From contig NC_088315.1 in NCBI RefSeq assembly GCF_910592395.1, forward strand, positions 12,590,501-12,654,500: a stretch of DNA of 64,000 bases, read 5' to 3'. Positions 22,740-31,687 of this stretch are shown here, one piece after another; the stretch's first letter is position 1, and every line of letters starts with the position of its first letter. The notes under the pieces are model-generated. The model was not told the DNA's origin. It worked only from the letters and a program-made list of their open reading frames with translations, and did not search any database. The position numbers and the translations under genes were made by a program. Origin of the DNA: Lineus longissimus (taxonomy: Eukaryota > Nemertea > Pilidiophora > Heteronemertea > Lineidae).

Positions 22740-23227
22740 ATTCAACTATCAGTGACTTTAACCCTTTCTGACACATTTCCCAGTTCAAAATGCCAGCTCC
22801 TTATTCGTTTTAACTCATTTTAACCCTCTACATCTCCATTTCCCTATTCAAATGCTGGCTCCCGATTCAGCTACAAGTCACTTTAACCCTTTCTGACTCC
22901 ATTTCATTCATTTGCAAGTCTCTTTAAGCCATTCTGACTCCATTTCCCAGTTCAAAATGCCAGTTCCTTATTCGTCTTAACTCATTTTAACCCTCTATAA
23001 GTCCATTTCCCTATTCAAATGCTGGCTCCCGATTCAGCTACAAGTCACGTTAACCCTTTCTGACTCCATTTCATTCATTTGCAAGTCACTTTAACCCTTT
23101 CTGACTCCATTTCCCAGTTCAAAATGACAGTTCCTTATTCATCTTAACTCATTTTAACCCTCTATAAGTCCATTTCCCGATTCAAATACTGGTTCCCAAT
23201 TCAGCTACAAGTCACTTTAACCCTTTC
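22740..23227. repeat. ~162-bp minisatellite, left arm, outer part
   Basis: Units contain TTAACCCTTTCTGACTCC, CATTTCCCAGTTCAAAATGC, CAGTTCCTTATTCGTCTTAA and CTGGCTCCCGATTCAGCTAC. Repeat starts near 22,786, 22,945 and 23,109 give a period of about 160-164 bp. The BEL retrotransposon interrupts the array at 23,228. Confidence 0.9.
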
Positions 23228-23527
23228 TGTCAGGAATTACGCATTCCTGAACCAAGTCATTTCCTGAATCAAGTTATTAGTTCGACAAGTCGCTGCAGCT
23301 GCATGGAGCCAGGAAGTCTGAGGAAATCCTTGCGGATTAAGCTAAGCTTAATCGTCTAAGCACCTTCTTTCATCTCTTAACATCTGTTAATTTGTAATCT
23401 TGTTTACTTAGTCAATAGTTTGTAGAAATAAAGTCAGTTGTAAAAAAGATACGATAGAGTCAAGTTCACCATCAATTTGTAGTCAGCAACTCCCCAGTAG
23501 AAAACCCGAGGTGCGGAGTTTTCGACA
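23228..23527 (+). repeat. 5' LTR of BEL element
   Basis: Three hundred bp starting TG and ending CA. It includes a small inverted motif at its start (GGAATTACGCATTCC), GCTAAGCTTAATC, and AATAAA at about 23,426, a plausible polyadenylation signal for the R region. It is indistinguishable from the 3' copy. Confidence 0.95.
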
Positions 23528-23545
23528 TGGTGCCGTGACCAGGAT
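23528..23545 (+). promoter_or_regulatory. Primer binding site of BEL element
   Basis: TGGTGCCGTGACCAGGAT directly follows the LTR. TGGTGCCGTGACC-type sequences are usual in BEL/Pao elements; the tRNA partner is not assigned here. Confidence 0.75.
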
Positions 23546-23599
23546 CTGGGAAATTCACCGAGTAAATACACAACGCAATATACTAACGTAAAGGTCAAA

Positions 23600-25996
23600 A
23601 TGGATAAAATCGATCAACTCAAGAAAAACAGAGACTTGTTACAGGAAGCCTTGGACACCGGTTTCGAACAGGCAAATGCCGTGATTGAAAAGGAGTCACC
23701 AACGAAATTCGAACTGTCAAAAGTTGAAGCATGTTCAACAGAAATAGACGAAACGTTCGTCAAGTTACAAAGTCTAAACGTGGAAATAGCGAAACTAGTT
23801 ACAAAACAGAAGGAAGATGACCTAACCAAAGAGGAAATCTTACAAACGAAACAGAGGAATATAGACAATCGAACCAAACTAGTGCACGTGAGTAAGTTTG
23901 TAGAATTACAGTCCAAGAAAACGGTCGCAAAGCCAGCGACAGTCGACGCGCCAGCCGCGTCAGTACCCAAAACAGCGCAACTGCCAAAGTTGAAATTACC
24001 GACATTCGATGGGACTTACACATCATGGAAATCCTTTTGGGACACGATTGAAGCAGATGTTCTCAGTGCTAACTATGCGGATATCACGAAATACAATTAT
24101 ATCAAGGGACAGTTAACGGGCTCAGCGACAGACGCTGTTGCTGGTCTTCAAGCTTCAGGGGAAAACCTGAAAGTACTGGTAGAAATCTTGAAAGAACGTT
24201 TCGGACAACCCCGAAAAATCATTCGATCACATGTGAATAACCTCTTAGAAATGCCAGGGCCTGCAGGACATTATAATGCTCTCCGGGAATTCCACAACCG
24301 AGTAATGGGGGACATACGGTCCCTAGAAAACCTCAACGTCGATATCTACAAATGCGCTCCGTTTATTGTACCAATCATCGAAAAGAAGTTACCGAAATTC
24401 TTCCGGGAAAAAATGGGAACCTCAGGGCAACAGGATGCTTTTGACTTAAAGCGATTCATGCAGTCTTTCTCGGAACAGCTTGAAAACGTTGGAGAACGCG
24501 CAGATGCTCCTCCACAGTCGGATATTAGTCATAGGAAAAGTACGCAGAATCAGAATCGAAACCTGAACGGGAGTAAAGTTTCATTGGATTCGTTTGTAAG
24601 TGTGCCCGCAGCCAAACCCAAAATGTGTCAATTCTGCAACTCCGGTCACAGTTGTTTTGAATGCACTCTATCGTCAACAAACCGATACAATGCCGTTTTC
24701 AACAAACGCCTGTGCAGCAACTGTCTTCGAACATCTCATATCGCCAAGGAAGGTAACAACCGCAGCAAATGCCACACGTGTGGTAAAAAGCACCACACCA
24801 GTCTTCACGAATACTTTGAACAGAAATACAGAAATTCAAGTAACACAGGAATGTGTGCCGTAACCCCCAAGTACTCCGATGTACGAAAAATCGATATCAA
24901 TGATCACGTGGGATTTAAAACAACAAACGTGAACTCCAAAAAACGCGCAACCAATAGGCCGTCCACAGTTCTACTAGAAACAGGGTATGTTACCTTACAG
25001 AATAAAGGGAAGGAAGCCACAGCAGGAGTGCTGATTGATAGAGGAAGCATGTCCTCTTACATTCGCAAAGATACAGCACAAAAGCTTCAACTCAACCCGG
25101 TGCGTTCCCAATCCATAAGTGTTAATGGCTTCGGAGGCCACTCTTCAAAACGGCAATACGACATTGCAAATGTTGAAATTGCAACCACTGACGGCATCAA
25201 AATAATTGAAGTTCTCATCACCGATGAAATAGTCAACCCCATCAATCAACGAGGATGGAATACATGTAAGGAGTACCCATACATAGCGAACATTGAAAAC
25301 AAGTTAGCAAATAACTTTAGTGCCGATGAATTCACCGTGGATATCATGATTGGATGTGATCATGCCTTCCAGTTCCTTGAAAATCGTCTAGTGAAAGGGG
25401 ACGGGCCGACAGTACAGTATTCAAATTTGGGATGTTTTGTGTCAGGACCACTGTTTCCCGTTAAAATCGAACACTCCGTGATTACATCAGCAGATCGAAT
25501 CAACACAACCGCAAACGAACATATCATCGAGGACAATGATCCCGAGATACAATCACTTGAGGAATTCATCAACAGCAGCACTCTTCAGCCAACGGATGAA
25601 AATGACACTGATTTCGATGAACAGTTTAAATCGGACTTCATGCAAAAAATCGAGTTCAAGGATGGGAACTATTCGGTTCCGTTACCATGGAGACCAGACC
25701 ACGCGGAACTACTCACTAACAGAAGGGAATGCGAAGCCAGGCTACGTCAAGTCATGGCAAGATTACGTAAGTTAAACCTTCTCAACAACTACACCCAAGT
25801 AATGCAGGAAAACCTGGACAAGGGTTTCATCTCAGAGGGCAGCCCAGATGACTGTGACACCGGCCACTATTTGCCTCATTTTCCCGTACTCCGTGACAGT
25901 GAAACAACCCCCCTGAGAATCGTTTTGACGCCAGTAGTGGTAGCCCATCGCTCAACTCATGCCTTTATGAAGGACCTAATATGCTTCAGGACCTAA
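23600..25996 (+). CDS. BEL/Pao Gag, protease and N-terminal RT (frame broken in RT)
   Basis: A frame of 798 codons from the ATG at 23,600. Residues 1-120 are charged and coiled-coil-like. Residues 130-290 match the Pao-type capsid region (LPKLKLPTFDGTYTSWKSFW). Three zinc-knuckle-like motifs follow at about 342-403 (CQFCNSGHSCFEC; CSNCLRTSHIAKEGNNRSKC; CHTCGKKHHTSLH). The second has Gly (codon 24,752-24,754) where a Cys is usual. The aspartic protease motif near residue 480 reads LIDRGS, with Arg (25,040-25,042) in place of Ser/Thr. RT fingers start near residue 690. After PLRIV the frame shifts at a four-T run (25,923-25,926), where one base seems missing; the last ~24 residues are out of frame, and the RT continues in the next frame. 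Confidence 0.93.
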   Translation: MDKIDQLKKNRDLLQEALDTGFEQANAVIEKESPTKFELSKVEACSTEIDETFVKLQSLNVEIAKLVTKQKEDDLTKEEILQTKQRNIDNRTKLVHVSKFVELQSKKTVAKPATVDAPAASVPKTAQLPKLKLPTFDGTYTSWKSFWDTIEADVLSANYADITKYNYIKGQLTGSATDAVAGLQASGENLKVLVEILKERFGQPRKIIRSHVNNLLEMPGPAGHYNALREFHNRVMGDIRSLENLNVDIYKCAPFIVPIIEKKLPKFFREKMGTSGQQDAFDLKRFMQSFSEQLENVGERADAPPQSDISHRKSTQNQNRNLNGSKVSLDSFVSVPAAKPKMCQFCNSGHSCFECTLSSTNRYNAVFNKRLCSNCLRTSHIAKEGNNRSKCHTCGKKHHTSLHEYFEQKYRNSSNTGMCAVTPKYSDVRKIDINDHVGFKTTNVNSKKRATNRPSTVLLETGYVTLQNKGKEATAGVLIDRGSMSSYIRKDTAQKLQLNPVRSQSISVNGFGGHSSKRQYDIANVEIATTDGIKIIEVLITDEIVNPINQRGWNTCKEYPYIANIENKLANNFSADEFTVDIMIGCDHAFQFLENRLVKGDGPTVQYSNLGCFVSGPLFPVKIEHSVITSADRINTTANEHIIEDNDPEIQSLEEFINSSTLQPTDENDTDFDEQFKSDFMQKIEFKDGNYSVPLPWRPDHAELLTNRRECEARLRQVMARLRKLNLLNNYTQVMQENLDKGFISEGSPDDCDTGHYLPHFPVLRDSETTPLRIVLTPVVVAHRSTHAFMKDLICFRT

Positions 25997-28986
25997 CTGA
26001 ACTGATCATGCTCTTTCGGACCAAACGGATTGGTCTGTCCGCAGATATCGCTCGTGCCTTTTTAGCTGTGCATTTGTTAGAATCGGAGAGGAAGTGGGTT
26101 AGATTCCTCTGGTATAAAGACAATGATGTCTCGAAAGAACTGATTCCTTATCACTGTAACACTGTCATATTCGGAAATGTTTCCAGCCCTTTCGCCCTCG
26201 CTATCACTCTGCACAAGCATCTGTCTAGTTACGATACCCCAGTTGCCAAGGATATGAAAACAAAATTCTACGTTGACAATCTGTTAACCGGAGTCGATTC
26301 AAATCAGGAAGCATTGGATTACTTCCAGGAGTCTCGTGAGATCATGAACCACGCGTCTTTCAATTTGCGCCAATGGAGTTCAAACTCGGAAACACTCGAT
26401 GAAAGAATCAGATCGGAAGGAGTACAAACAAAATCTGACATTGTAGGGGTACTTGGACTGAAATGGGATACCAAATCTGATCAGATTTCAGTCGCGAAAA
26501 AGGATCTCAAATCATCAGGAGAACTTTCAAAACGTAAAGTAACATCTCAGACCGCATCAATCTTCAACCCGCTCGGAATTGTAGCACCGCTGACAGTCCC
26601 TGCTAAGTCTTACGTGAACAACCTGTGGAGAGGCCAAAAAACCTGGGATGAACACTTATCAATCACCGAACGGCAAGAATGGGAAACAATCAAACAGGAG
26701 TCCCTCTCTCTCACGCACATGCTATCTATACCCCGTTGGCTAGGGGGTGACACCAGCAAACCGTTACAAATCGTAGTATTCTGTGATGCATGTCCCACCA
26801 CCGCCATTGGTTGTGTCGCTTACGCTAAACAGAACAATAAAGTCGCCCTCATCGGCTCTAAGAACAAAGTCATCTCAGAGAAAAATGTCAATTTCACAGT
26901 CCCTAAGCTTGAACTGATGGCCATGGTCTTGGGGGTAAATTATGCAGAGACCTTGCGAAATACCTACATCACGCAGTATCAGACAATCGAAGTGGTATAC
27001 AGCACTGATTCAGAGATAGCGCTTTATTGGCTCAGATCCAATAAAAAACTCAAGCAGTTTGTTCACAACCGCGTGCAAACAATACGTCAGAAGTCAGACT
27101 TGACTTCTTGGTACCATGTGTCAACCAAACAAAACGCTGCAGACATCTTATCACGTGGTGCGACACATCAGGAATTGAAGGACTCTTCATGGCTGCAGGG
27201 ACCAAAATGGCTCAAGGATGATAAAACCACGTGGCCTTTAACCGCACTTTCCGACCTAACCTTGAACAGTTCCGTCTCTCTGACAGCCGCGTTTGAAATG
27301 CAAAATGACTTCGTTGTTACAAGCATGGTCGCAACAACACCTGTCGCAAGTATCAGCGACGTTATAGCACAGGACAAGTTCAGTTCATGGAATAGACTTC
27401 TGAGAATTACCGCCTTAGTATCACGCGCTTTCAAACCCGGACTCAAAAACAGGAATAAACTGTCTGCACAAGATATCGCTAACGCGGAAGAAAAATGGAT
27501 TACAAATCTTCAAAACGAACACTATAAACATGTTACGGATTACTTGAAGTTAGAACAAAGTGGAAGGCATAAGCTGCCTTCTCGACCCAAAATCATCAGT
27601 CAATTAGGGCTCGTTCTTGACAAAAAAGGAACAATTCGTTGCGGCGGGAGGCTTACTAATTCAGACGTCAGCTCAGACAGGAAGTACCCAATTCTCCTGC
27701 CAAATCAATCCTACATAACAACGTTAATCGTCCGGAACGCCCACCACAACGTGGTACACTACGGCTTAGGGTCCACCATGGCTTATCTTCGGGAGAAGTA
27801 TTGGGTCACATCAATGCGCTCAACCGTTAAGAAAATCATCGGACATTGTGTAATCTGTAAGAAAGTGTCTGGGCGTCCATATCTGACTCCCATCGCACCA
27901 CCACTGCCAGACTTTCGGATTAACGACTTGTCAGCTTTCAAGTCCACTGCTGTAGATTTTACATCACACCTCTACGTACGAATTAAGGACTCGATACAAA
28001 AAGTGTACGTTTGTCTCTTTACGTGTTGCACCACGCGAGGCATACATCTTGAAATCACGCCGGACTTAACTGTTGAATCATTTCTAAGAGCTTTCAGACG
28101 TTTCACTTCAACACATTCAGTGCCTAGCCTCATTTACTGTGACAATGCCAAAACGTTTACAAGCGCCGACACCGAGCTGAAACGGCTGTACAACATTGTG
28201 GGAACAGAACAATTCCAAAACCACCTGTCTAAGAAAGGAATAACATTCAAATATGCACCCGTACAAGCCAGCTGGTTCGCTGGCGTTCATGAGAGACTGA
28301 TTGGTGTGACGAAACTTGCACTTAAGAAAACCTTGCGCAAATCACTCGTTCCAATTGATGAGTTTCAAACTCTCATCAAAGAAATTCAAGCAACGGTAAA
28401 CAACAGACCACTCACATATTTGTCATCAGATCCAAATGAACTCAAAGCGATAACACCGAATAATCTGATATACGGACATGATATGTTTTTGTTGCCACAC
28501 GAAGGAGAAGATAACTTGGATGTAACATACGCCGGCAAAGATAAACTTGAGAAATTGGCGTACAAACGCGCAGAACGACTACAAACATTCAAGAAACGTT
28601 TCTATGACGAGTATCTCGCTAGGCTACGGGAACAACACCAGTACGAACTTAGCAAACAAAATGCCAAAGCTTACATCATTAAAATTGATGACATCATTCT
28701 TGTACACGACAAGGATGCCAAGAGGAGACACTGGAAACTTGGGATCATAAAAGAACTCAACAGAGGCCAAGATGGGCTGAACCGATCTGCGCTTGTCAAA
28801 ACTGCCACAGGGCAATCTAACCGAGCAATCGGAAAATTGTATCCGCTTGAGTTAACCGTTGACGAGAGCATCGAACGGTCTGCGCAAATCAAATCTGTTC
28901 AAAAAACAAAATCTCGACCAAAACGGTCAACCACTGACATTACGAGGCTCAAAATCAGAGAGCACTTGGATTACTACGGACAGTAG
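25981..28986 (+). CDS. BEL/Pao RT palm, RNase H, integrase and DUF5641-like tail
   Basis: A frame of 1001 codons overlapping the previous one by 16 bases and continuing its RT domain, so the annotated ATG is probably not a natural start. RT palm: IGLSADIARAFLAV supplies the first Asp, and FYVDNLLTG (residues 96-104) is the active-site loop, with Asn in place of the second Asp of YVDD. RNase H: FCDA near 264, KLELMA, STDSEIAL and AADILSRG. Integrase: H-H-C-C zinc site at about 588-627 (GHCVICKK), then a D659-D721-E771 triad (VDFTSHL, YCDNAKTF, GVHERLI). The C-terminus (about 890-960) matches the DUF5641-type region of Pao integrases. The enzyme would copy element RNA and insert the cDNA in the nucleus. 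No stop interrupts it. Confidence 0.94.
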   Translation: MLQDLTELIMLFRTKRIGLSADIARAFLAVHLLESERKWVRFLWYKDNDVSKELIPYHCNTVIFGNVSSPFALAITLHKHLSSYDTPVAKDMKTKFYVDNLLTGVDSNQEALDYFQESREIMNHASFNLRQWSSNSETLDERIRSEGVQTKSDIVGVLGLKWDTKSDQISVAKKDLKSSGELSKRKVTSQTASIFNPLGIVAPLTVPAKSYVNNLWRGQKTWDEHLSITERQEWETIKQESLSLTHMLSIPRWLGGDTSKPLQIVVFCDACPTTAIGCVAYAKQNNKVALIGSKNKVISEKNVNFTVPKLELMAMVLGVNYAETLRNTYITQYQTIEVVYSTDSEIALYWLRSNKKLKQFVHNRVQTIRQKSDLTSWYHVSTKQNAADILSRGATHQELKDSSWLQGPKWLKDDKTTWPLTALSDLTLNSSVSLTAAFEMQNDFVVTSMVATTPVASISDVIAQDKFSSWNRLLRITALVSRAFKPGLKNRNKLSAQDIANAEEKWITNLQNEHYKHVTDYLKLEQSGRHKLPSRPKIISQLGLVLDKKGTIRCGGRLTNSDVSSDRKYPILLPNQSYITTLIVRNAHHNVVHYGLGSTMAYLREKYWVTSMRSTVKKIIGHCVICKKVSGRPYLTPIAPPLPDFRINDLSAFKSTAVDFTSHLYVRIKDSIQKVYVCLFTCCTTRGIHLEITPDLTVESFLRAFRRFTSTHSVPSLIYCDNAKTFTSADTELKRLYNIVGTEQFQNHLSKKGITFKYAPVQASWFAGVHERLIGVTKLALKKTLRKSLVPIDEFQTLIKEIQATVNNRPLTYLSSDPNELKAITPNNLIYGHDMFLLPHEGEDNLDVTYAGKDKLEKLAYKRAERLQTFKKRFYDEYLARLREQHQYELSKQNAKAYIIKIDDIILVHDKDAKRRHWKLGIIKELNRGQDGLNRSALVKTATGQSNRAIGKLYPLELTVDESIERSAQIKSVQKTKSRPKRSTTDITRLKIREHLDYYGQ

Positions 28987-29497
28987 ATATTGTAGCGTAC
29001 GTGACATTCCGTTTTAATATTCACTTCGTCAAAGCTATACACTTGGGCAATGTATAGTAATGTGGATGCTCCCCTCCGTCGGGGTTACGACGCCTGTCGT
29101 CCATGAGAAACTGAAGAGACAATCAACATAATCGAATTGACATTTGAATTTCATCTATATTGAAATACTAGAACATTATCATGGAATATTAGTTAGTTGT
29201 AACATGTTTGACACCATCGTGCTATAGATATTCATCTTTTGATCATCACCATCTCGACATTTAGTTTAGAAACTTTAGAATCTCAATACGGATTAATCTC
29301 TTTAACGTACTTTGCATGTATTGAAGCTTATCTACCATCTCATGTTTACTTCAAGTATTTTGTGTAGTTAGCGGTTTCGAACACCGTTTAGTATCAGTCA
29401 GTCTGGATTGCAGACCACCGAGGATGATTAGCCAATCACTGTTTAACTATTCAGGGATTAAAATAATCATATGATTAAAGGATTAACCATGTGCTTG
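28987..29497 (+). other. BEL 3' untranslated segment
   Basis: About 510 bp between pol and the polypurine tract without a coding frame; there is a hairpin around CCCCTCCGTCGGGG at 29,073. Confidence 0.7.
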
Positions 29498-29512
29498 CGG
29501 GCGGGGGGGGAA
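29498..29512 (+). promoter_or_regulatory. Polypurine tract of BEL element
   Basis: CGGGCGGGGGGGGAA lies immediately before the 3' LTR, the site used to prime plus-strand DNA. Confidence 0.8.
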
Positions 29513-29812
29513 TGTCAGGAATTACGCATTCCTGAACCAAGTCATTTCCTGAATCAAGTTATTAGTTCGACAAGTCGCTGCAGCTGCATGGAGCCAGGAA
29601 GTCTGAGGAAATCCTTGCGGATTAAGCTAAGCTTAATCGTCTAAGCACCTTCTTTCATCTCTTAACATCTGTTAATTTGTAATCTTGTTTACTTAGTCAA
29701 TAGTTTGTAGAAATAAAGTCAGTTGTAAAAAAGATACGATAGAGTCAAGTTCACCATCAATTTGTAGTCAGCAACTCCCCAGTAGAAAACCCGAGGTGCG
29801 GAGTTTTCGACA
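29513..29812 (+). repeat. 3' LTR of BEL element
   Basis: Three hundred bp, matching the 5' LTR at every base I compared. The following CTTTC repeats the target sequence before the 5' LTR. Confidence 0.95.
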
Positions 29813-30451
29813 CTTTCTGACTCCATTTCATTCATTTGCAAGCCTCTTTAACCCTTTCTGACTCAATTTCCCAGTTCAAAATGCCCAGTTCCTTATTCGT
29901 CTTAACTCATTTCAACCCTCTATAACTCCATTTCCCTATTGAAATGCTGGCTCCCGATTCAGCTGCAAGTCACGTTAACCCTTTCTGACTCCATTTCATT
30001 CATTTGCAAGTCACTTTAACCCTCTCTGACTCCATTTCCCAGTTCAAAATGTCATGGATCGAGTTTGTTTACAATATGCAGTGCCATCTTGGAAAAACCG
30101 TGACGTCACCGCAGTATCGTCCTTGATTTGCAAGTCACTTTAACCCTTTTTGACTCCATTTCCCGGTTCAAAATGCCAGCTCCTTATTCGTCTTAACTCA
30201 TTTTAACCCTCTATAAGTCCATTTCCCTATTCAAATACTGGCTCCCAATTCAGCTACAAGTCACTTTTAGCCATTCTGACTCCATTTCCCAGTTCAAAAT
30301 GCCAGTTCCTTATTCGCCTTAACTCCTTTTAACCCTTTATAACTCTATTTCCCGATTCAAATGCTGTCTCCCGATTTAGCTACAAGTCACTTTAACACTT
30401 TCTAAGCCCATTTCCCGGTTCAAAATGCCAGTTCCTTATTCGTCTTAACTC
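29813..30451. repeat. ~162-bp minisatellite, left arm, inner part
   Basis: Continuation of the array cut by the BEL insertion. It is interrupted at 30,053-30,125 by a fragment of the CAAGGAGG-type TIR element. Confidence 0.88.
30053..30125 (-). mobile_element. Terminal fragment of CAAGGAGG-type TIR element in left arm
   Basis: It contains GGATCGAGTTTGTTTACAAT, GCCATCTTGGAAAAACCGTG and GACGTCACCGCAGTATCGTC, matching 50,436-50,505. The same fragment sits at the mirror position of the right arm (35,143-35,210 plus 40,884-40,893), with the same junction to the minisatellite (CCCAGTTCAAAATG). Confidence 0.82.
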
Positions 30452-31687
30452 ATGGGCCGCATTTTGGAATTTCTCCAAAATTGGTAAACAATCGTTGAAG
30501 AGGAATCGATGATGCCGGTAAAAATTGACCAATATTACAGCCTTGCCTCTATCTTGACCTAACTTGAAAATAGTACACATGCCTAAGGCCTGTATAATGT
30601 ATGCTATTGCGTGGCCTACTTACTGACATAGACTCCCTGTAGCCAGGTCAGAGCTATCCGTCCAATTTCAACTTAAGCTAAAAAAATTGCAGTCAGGTGT
30701 GGATATACCGCCTATCATGTGATGTCCAGTATAGCATGAAGCATGCTGTTTTATCTTTATTTGTTCTGTTAACACACAGACCATGCATACCTTGGCCTAG
30801 GAATTTTATTACGCAATGGAAGATTAAGGGGATGTCAGCAGCAGATTAGGCTAGTTGCCCTTCGCCCTCTACGATCATAGATAAACATGAGACCAAGAGG
30901 TGTTAAGTGAGAATGGGTATTCCGAGGTAACAGGCCCTGGTACCATGGAGGTATTTTACCTCCAAGCTGGTACTCAGCTATACGCCTTTGATGCTGTGAC
31001 TAGAGGTCCCAGGGCCGGGTTATGAGCAGGGCAGTTGCAGCTGGGATGAGTCGTTGATGCCTTGGCGTAATTTACTGGGTAGTATCAAAATTATATATGG
31101 CGAGTAAACAAAGAAGCATTTTAAACCTGGAATGAATGATCAAGTTTATATGCAATATTCATTGAAGGATGCGGTTAAGTATTGTTATGGTAAACAAAAC
31201 TGAATGAATTTGTACAACAATTTGTACAACAATTTGTACAACAATTTGTACAACAATTTGTACAACAATTTGTACAACAATTTGTACAACAGGTTCTTGA
31301 GAAACAACTCTTAAACAACTTGGTTATTCTAAGACTAAATTGAATTTGCTTTATTATCCACAAACATATCATATACGGGTTACAAATACGTACAGGATGA
31401 ATGCAATTACTCTGATTGGTTCAGAGAAAGGGATTAAAATCAGGAATGGTAATTAAGTCGTCTCATTGACTGCAAGAGGGAGGAGCTTAGGGGCAAGCTG
31501 CAAGTGGTATAAACAAGCATGGTTACATACATAATTAGCTGGCGGCGACAGCTAGTACACAATAATACAAGATAAACCAGGGATACCCGTCTCAAAATAG
31601 TGCCACCTTCGTAGTGGCCATACTAAATATAGCAACTGTGGTCATCCGCCTATCACCTGATTGTACGAGAAACTTCAGACTTAGCTG
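30452..31687. other. Foldback loop, left unique part
   Basis: No recognisable gene. It holds a 12-bp tandem repeat (31,211-31,291). There is a TATA-like TGGTATAAACAAG at 31,505-31,517, not followed by a recognisable coding sequence. Confidence 0.4.
31211..31291. repeat. 12-bp tandem repeat, seven copies
   Basis: TGTACAACAATT is repeated almost perfectly. The minus-strand translation is a Cys-Cys-Thr-Asn repeat and is not considered a protein. Confidence 0.92.

Larger units (their letters stand above)
23228..29812 (+). mobile_element. BEL/Pao LTR retrotransposon, full length
   Basis: It has two 300-bp LTRs (TGTCAGGAATT...TTTTCGACA), a primer-binding-site-like segment, two overlapping frames covering gag-pol, a G-rich polypurine tract, and a 5-bp target duplication CTTTC (23,223-23,227 and 29,813-29,817). 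The LTRs appear identical base for base, which implies a recent insertion. The target is a minisatellite unit of the foldback arm. Despite this youth, the coding region has several lesions (see the two coding features), so this copy is probably not autonomous. No env-like frame lies between pol and the 3' LTR. Confidence 0.96.

Noticed and set aside
31175-31372. Cys-Cys-Thr-Asn repeat protein on the minus strand
   Set aside because: It is the translation of a 12-bp tandem repeat with no other coding evidence.
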